Of a stretch of 7,055 bases of DNA, positions 5,804 to 7,055 are shown piece after piece (position 1 is the first letter of the stretch; each line of letters begins with the position of its first letter). Origin of the DNA: Bacteroidales bacterium UBA1179 (GTDB taxonomy: Bacteria; Bacteroidota; Bacteroidia; Bacteroidales; Bacteroidaceae). Below the pieces are notes generated by a model. That model did no database searches and was not told the origin of the DNA. It saw only the letters and a list, made by a program, of their open reading frames with translations. Position numbers and translations under genes: made by a program. The stretch lies in the NCBI GenBank assembly GCA_002309915.1, contig DBYT01000037.1:4845-11899 (forward strand). Reading direction: 5' to 3'.

Positions 5804-6376
5804 ATGGAAAAGAAATATATCAGCCTTACCTATGATCTGATGCTGAAAGACGCAGACGGTCAGTTGTACAAGTATGAAAGTGCAACCCGTGAGAGACCCT
5901 TCAAGTTCATTACCGGAATAGGCTACGCACTGGACCTCTTTGAGAGCAACGTAGGTTCACTCGCTGTAGGCGACTCATTCGAGTTCGAGATTCCCTCTGA
6001 CAAGGCATACGGCGAATACAGCAAGGAGAACGTGCTTGACCTTGACAAAGGCATATTCCTGCGTGACGGCGTATTTGATGACGAGCACGTCAAGATTGGT
6101 GCCATCATCCCCCTGAGCGATGGTCAGCAGACATTCAACGCTACAGTAACAAATATCACAGACGATAAGGTCACAGTTGACCTGAACCACCCCCTGGCCG
6201 GTGAGAACCTCACCTTCAAGGGAGTCATCCTTGAGTCACGTCCTGCCACACAGGAGGAGATTGACGCCATACTGCACCCCAAATGCAAGGGTTGCGGCGG
6301 CGGTTGCAATAACGGCGACTGCAATGGCGGTGACTGCGGTGGTGACTGCAACTGCGACGGTGACTGCAAAAAGTAA
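5804..6376 (+). CDS. slyD: SlyD-type FKBP peptidyl-prolyl cis-trans isomerase with Cys-rich tail
   Basis: This 190-residue cytoplasmic protein (no signal peptide) catalyses proline cis-trans isomerisation and acts as a folding helper. In E. coli SlyD also handles nickel through its tail. The N-terminal FKBP strands (YISLTYDLMLKDADGQLY, then RPFKFITGIGYALDLFESNVGSL) are split by the insert-in-flap chaperone domain at about 65-120, beginning near DKAYGEYSKENV. FKBP resumes with the SlyD hallmark DLNHPLAGENLTF (126-138). The tail from residue 161 has eight cysteines (161, 164, 168, 173, 178, 182, 184, 188) in short repeats of the type GGDC/NGDC. It replaces the His-rich tail of enterobacterial SlyD and is a likely metal-binding site. 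The start is set by the promoter about 20 bases upstream. aroC follows after 5 bases, so the two are cotranscribed. The symbol is assigned by similarity and could equally be a generic FKBP name. Confidence 0.92.
   Translation: MEKKYISLTYDLMLKDADGQLYKYESATRERPFKFITGIGYALDLFESNVGSLAVGDSFEFEIPSDKAYGEYSKENVLDLDKGIFLRDGVFDDEHVKIGAIIPLSDGQQTFNATVTNITDDKVTVDLNHPLAGENLTFKGVILESRPATQEEIDAILHPKCKGCGGGCNNGDCNGGDCGGDCNCDGDCKK
6299..6367 (+). repeat. Short tandem-like repeats encoding the Gly/Asp/Cys tail
   Basis: The DNA for the SlyD tail is built from recurring units of the type ggyggtgactgc, some shortened or altered, giving Gly-Gly-Asp-Cys and Asn-Gly-Asp-Cys steps. Such low-complexity DNA can gain or lose units by slippage, so tail length and cysteine number may vary between strains. 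Confidence 0.55.
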
Positions 6377-6381
6377 ACAAT

Positions 6382-7055
6382 ATGAATACTCTGGGCCAAA
6401 ACCTTACCCTGACCACTTTCGGCGAGAGCCACGGCCCCGCCATTGGTGGCGTGCTTGACGGATTCCCCTCAGGAATAACCGTAGATACCGAATACGTACG
6501 ACAGTGCATGCAGCGCCGCCGTCCCGGACAGAGCACCGTGACAACCGGACGTCAGGAGCAGGATGAGGTTGAGTTCCTGTCAGGACTTCTTGACGGAGTG
6601 AGCACAGGAGCGCCCATAGCATTTATAATAAGGAACACAGACCATCACTCATCGGACTACGATGAACTCAAGGACCTGTTCCGCCCCTCTCATGCCGATT
6701 ATGCATGGGAACAGCGTTACGGCATACGTGACTGGCGCGGCGGCGGACGTTCATCGGCCCGCGTGACCGCTCCCATCTGCGTGGCAGGCGCTCTGGCCTC
6801 ACTGGCTTTCGGCAAACTGCTGCCCGGTCTCAAGATCAAGGCATTCACATCACAGATAGGTCCCTACTCCACTGATCCCGCCAAGGATATGGAGTATGCC
6901 GGCGTAAATGTTGAGACAAATGCCGTCAGATGCCCCGATGAGCAGCTGGCTTCCAAAATGGAGGATTATATCAAGGATCTGCGCAAGGAGCAGGATTCAA
7001 CCGGCGGCTGTGTGACATGCATTGTTGAGGGTCTGCCTGCCGGCATAGGCAATCC
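6382..7055 (+). CDS. aroC: Chorismate synthase, 3' end outside window
   Basis: AroC converts 5-enolpyruvylshikimate-3-phosphate to chorismate, the last common step of aromatic amino acid, folate and quinone synthesis, using reduced FMN. The visible 224 residues carry family marks in order: TTFGESHGP with His17, GFPSGI, RRRPGQS, DEVEFLSG, STGAPI, RPSHADY with His104, and the FMN/phosphate-binding YGIRDWRGGGRSSAR (113-127). Both catalytic-type histidines are present. After the SSAR motif the family usually has E-T then an S/M-R pair. Here it reads VTAPIC, so Val128 and Ile132 replace normally conserved Glu and Arg. The ATG at 6382 follows the slyD-like stop by 5 bases, so translation is probably coupled and transcription comes from the promoter before slyD. 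The full protein is normally about 350-360 residues, so roughly the last third is missing. Confidence 0.96.
   Translation, partial: MNTLGQNLTLTTFGESHGPAIGGVLDGFPSGITVDTEYVRQCMQRRRPGQSTVTTGRQEQDEVEFLSGLLDGVSTGAPIAFIIRNTDHHSSDYDELKDLFRPSHADYAWEQRYGIRDWRGGGRSSARVTAPICVAGALASLAFGKLLPGLKIKAFTSQIGPYSTDPAKDMEYAGVNVETNAVRCPDEQLASKMEDYIKDLRKEQDSTGGCVTCIVEGLPAGIGN

Noticed and set aside
6124..6432. Minus-strand ORF with Pro/Gln/Ser-rich repeats
   Set aside because: The repeats are only the complement of the Gly/Asp/Cys codons in the SlyD tail; there is no start context or family likeness.

Overview
The window reads as ordinary chromosomal DNA from a member of the Bacteroidales (Bacteroides/Prevotella-like). 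Three things suggest this. Exact or near-exact Bacteroidetes -7 promoter boxes (TAnnTTTG) precede the transcription units. The starts lack a clear Shine-Dalgarno sequence. The gene content is typical of the order: type III pantothenate kinase with an outer-membrane barrel protein and a TPR protein, a DUF4105 (Lnb N-terminal-type) membrane protein, a SlyD-type FKBP, and chorismate synthase. No mobile gene, tRNA, rRNA or CRISPR array is visible. No gene-free stretch exceeds 128 bases.

Left half, minus strand (2878 down to 1): coaX, a secreted outer-membrane beta-barrel protein and a secreted TPR protein (cut by the window edge) read leftward as an apparent operon. coaX overlaps the barrel gene by 17 bp, and 67 bp separate the barrel gene from the TPR gene. 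coaX performs the first step of CoA synthesis. The other two are exported and of unknown specific role.

Centre (2922-5675, plus strand): one 917-residue ORF joins two modules that look like separate proteins. The first is a signal-peptide-bearing DUF4105 periplasmic domain with five membrane helices. The second is an alkaline-phosphatase-superfamily (type I phosphodiesterase-like) domain preceded by its own signal-peptide-like segment. By hand alignment the second domain has lost the nucleophile and nearly all metal ligands, so it is probably a pseudoenzyme. This fusion is the most interesting object in the window. It diverges from coaX across a 43-bp interval in which two -7 boxes sit back to back in a 19-bp near-palindrome.

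Right half, plus strand: a 128-bp intergenic region carries a long imperfect inverted repeat (20-bp arms, 18/20 identical and fully pairable with G-U) that resembles a REP/MITE-type hairpin. A consensus promoter follows whose -33 box lies at the edge of the repeat. It serves a SlyD-like FKBP with an eight-cysteine Gly/Asp-rich tail. Five bases later comes aroC (chorismate synthase), which runs off the window.
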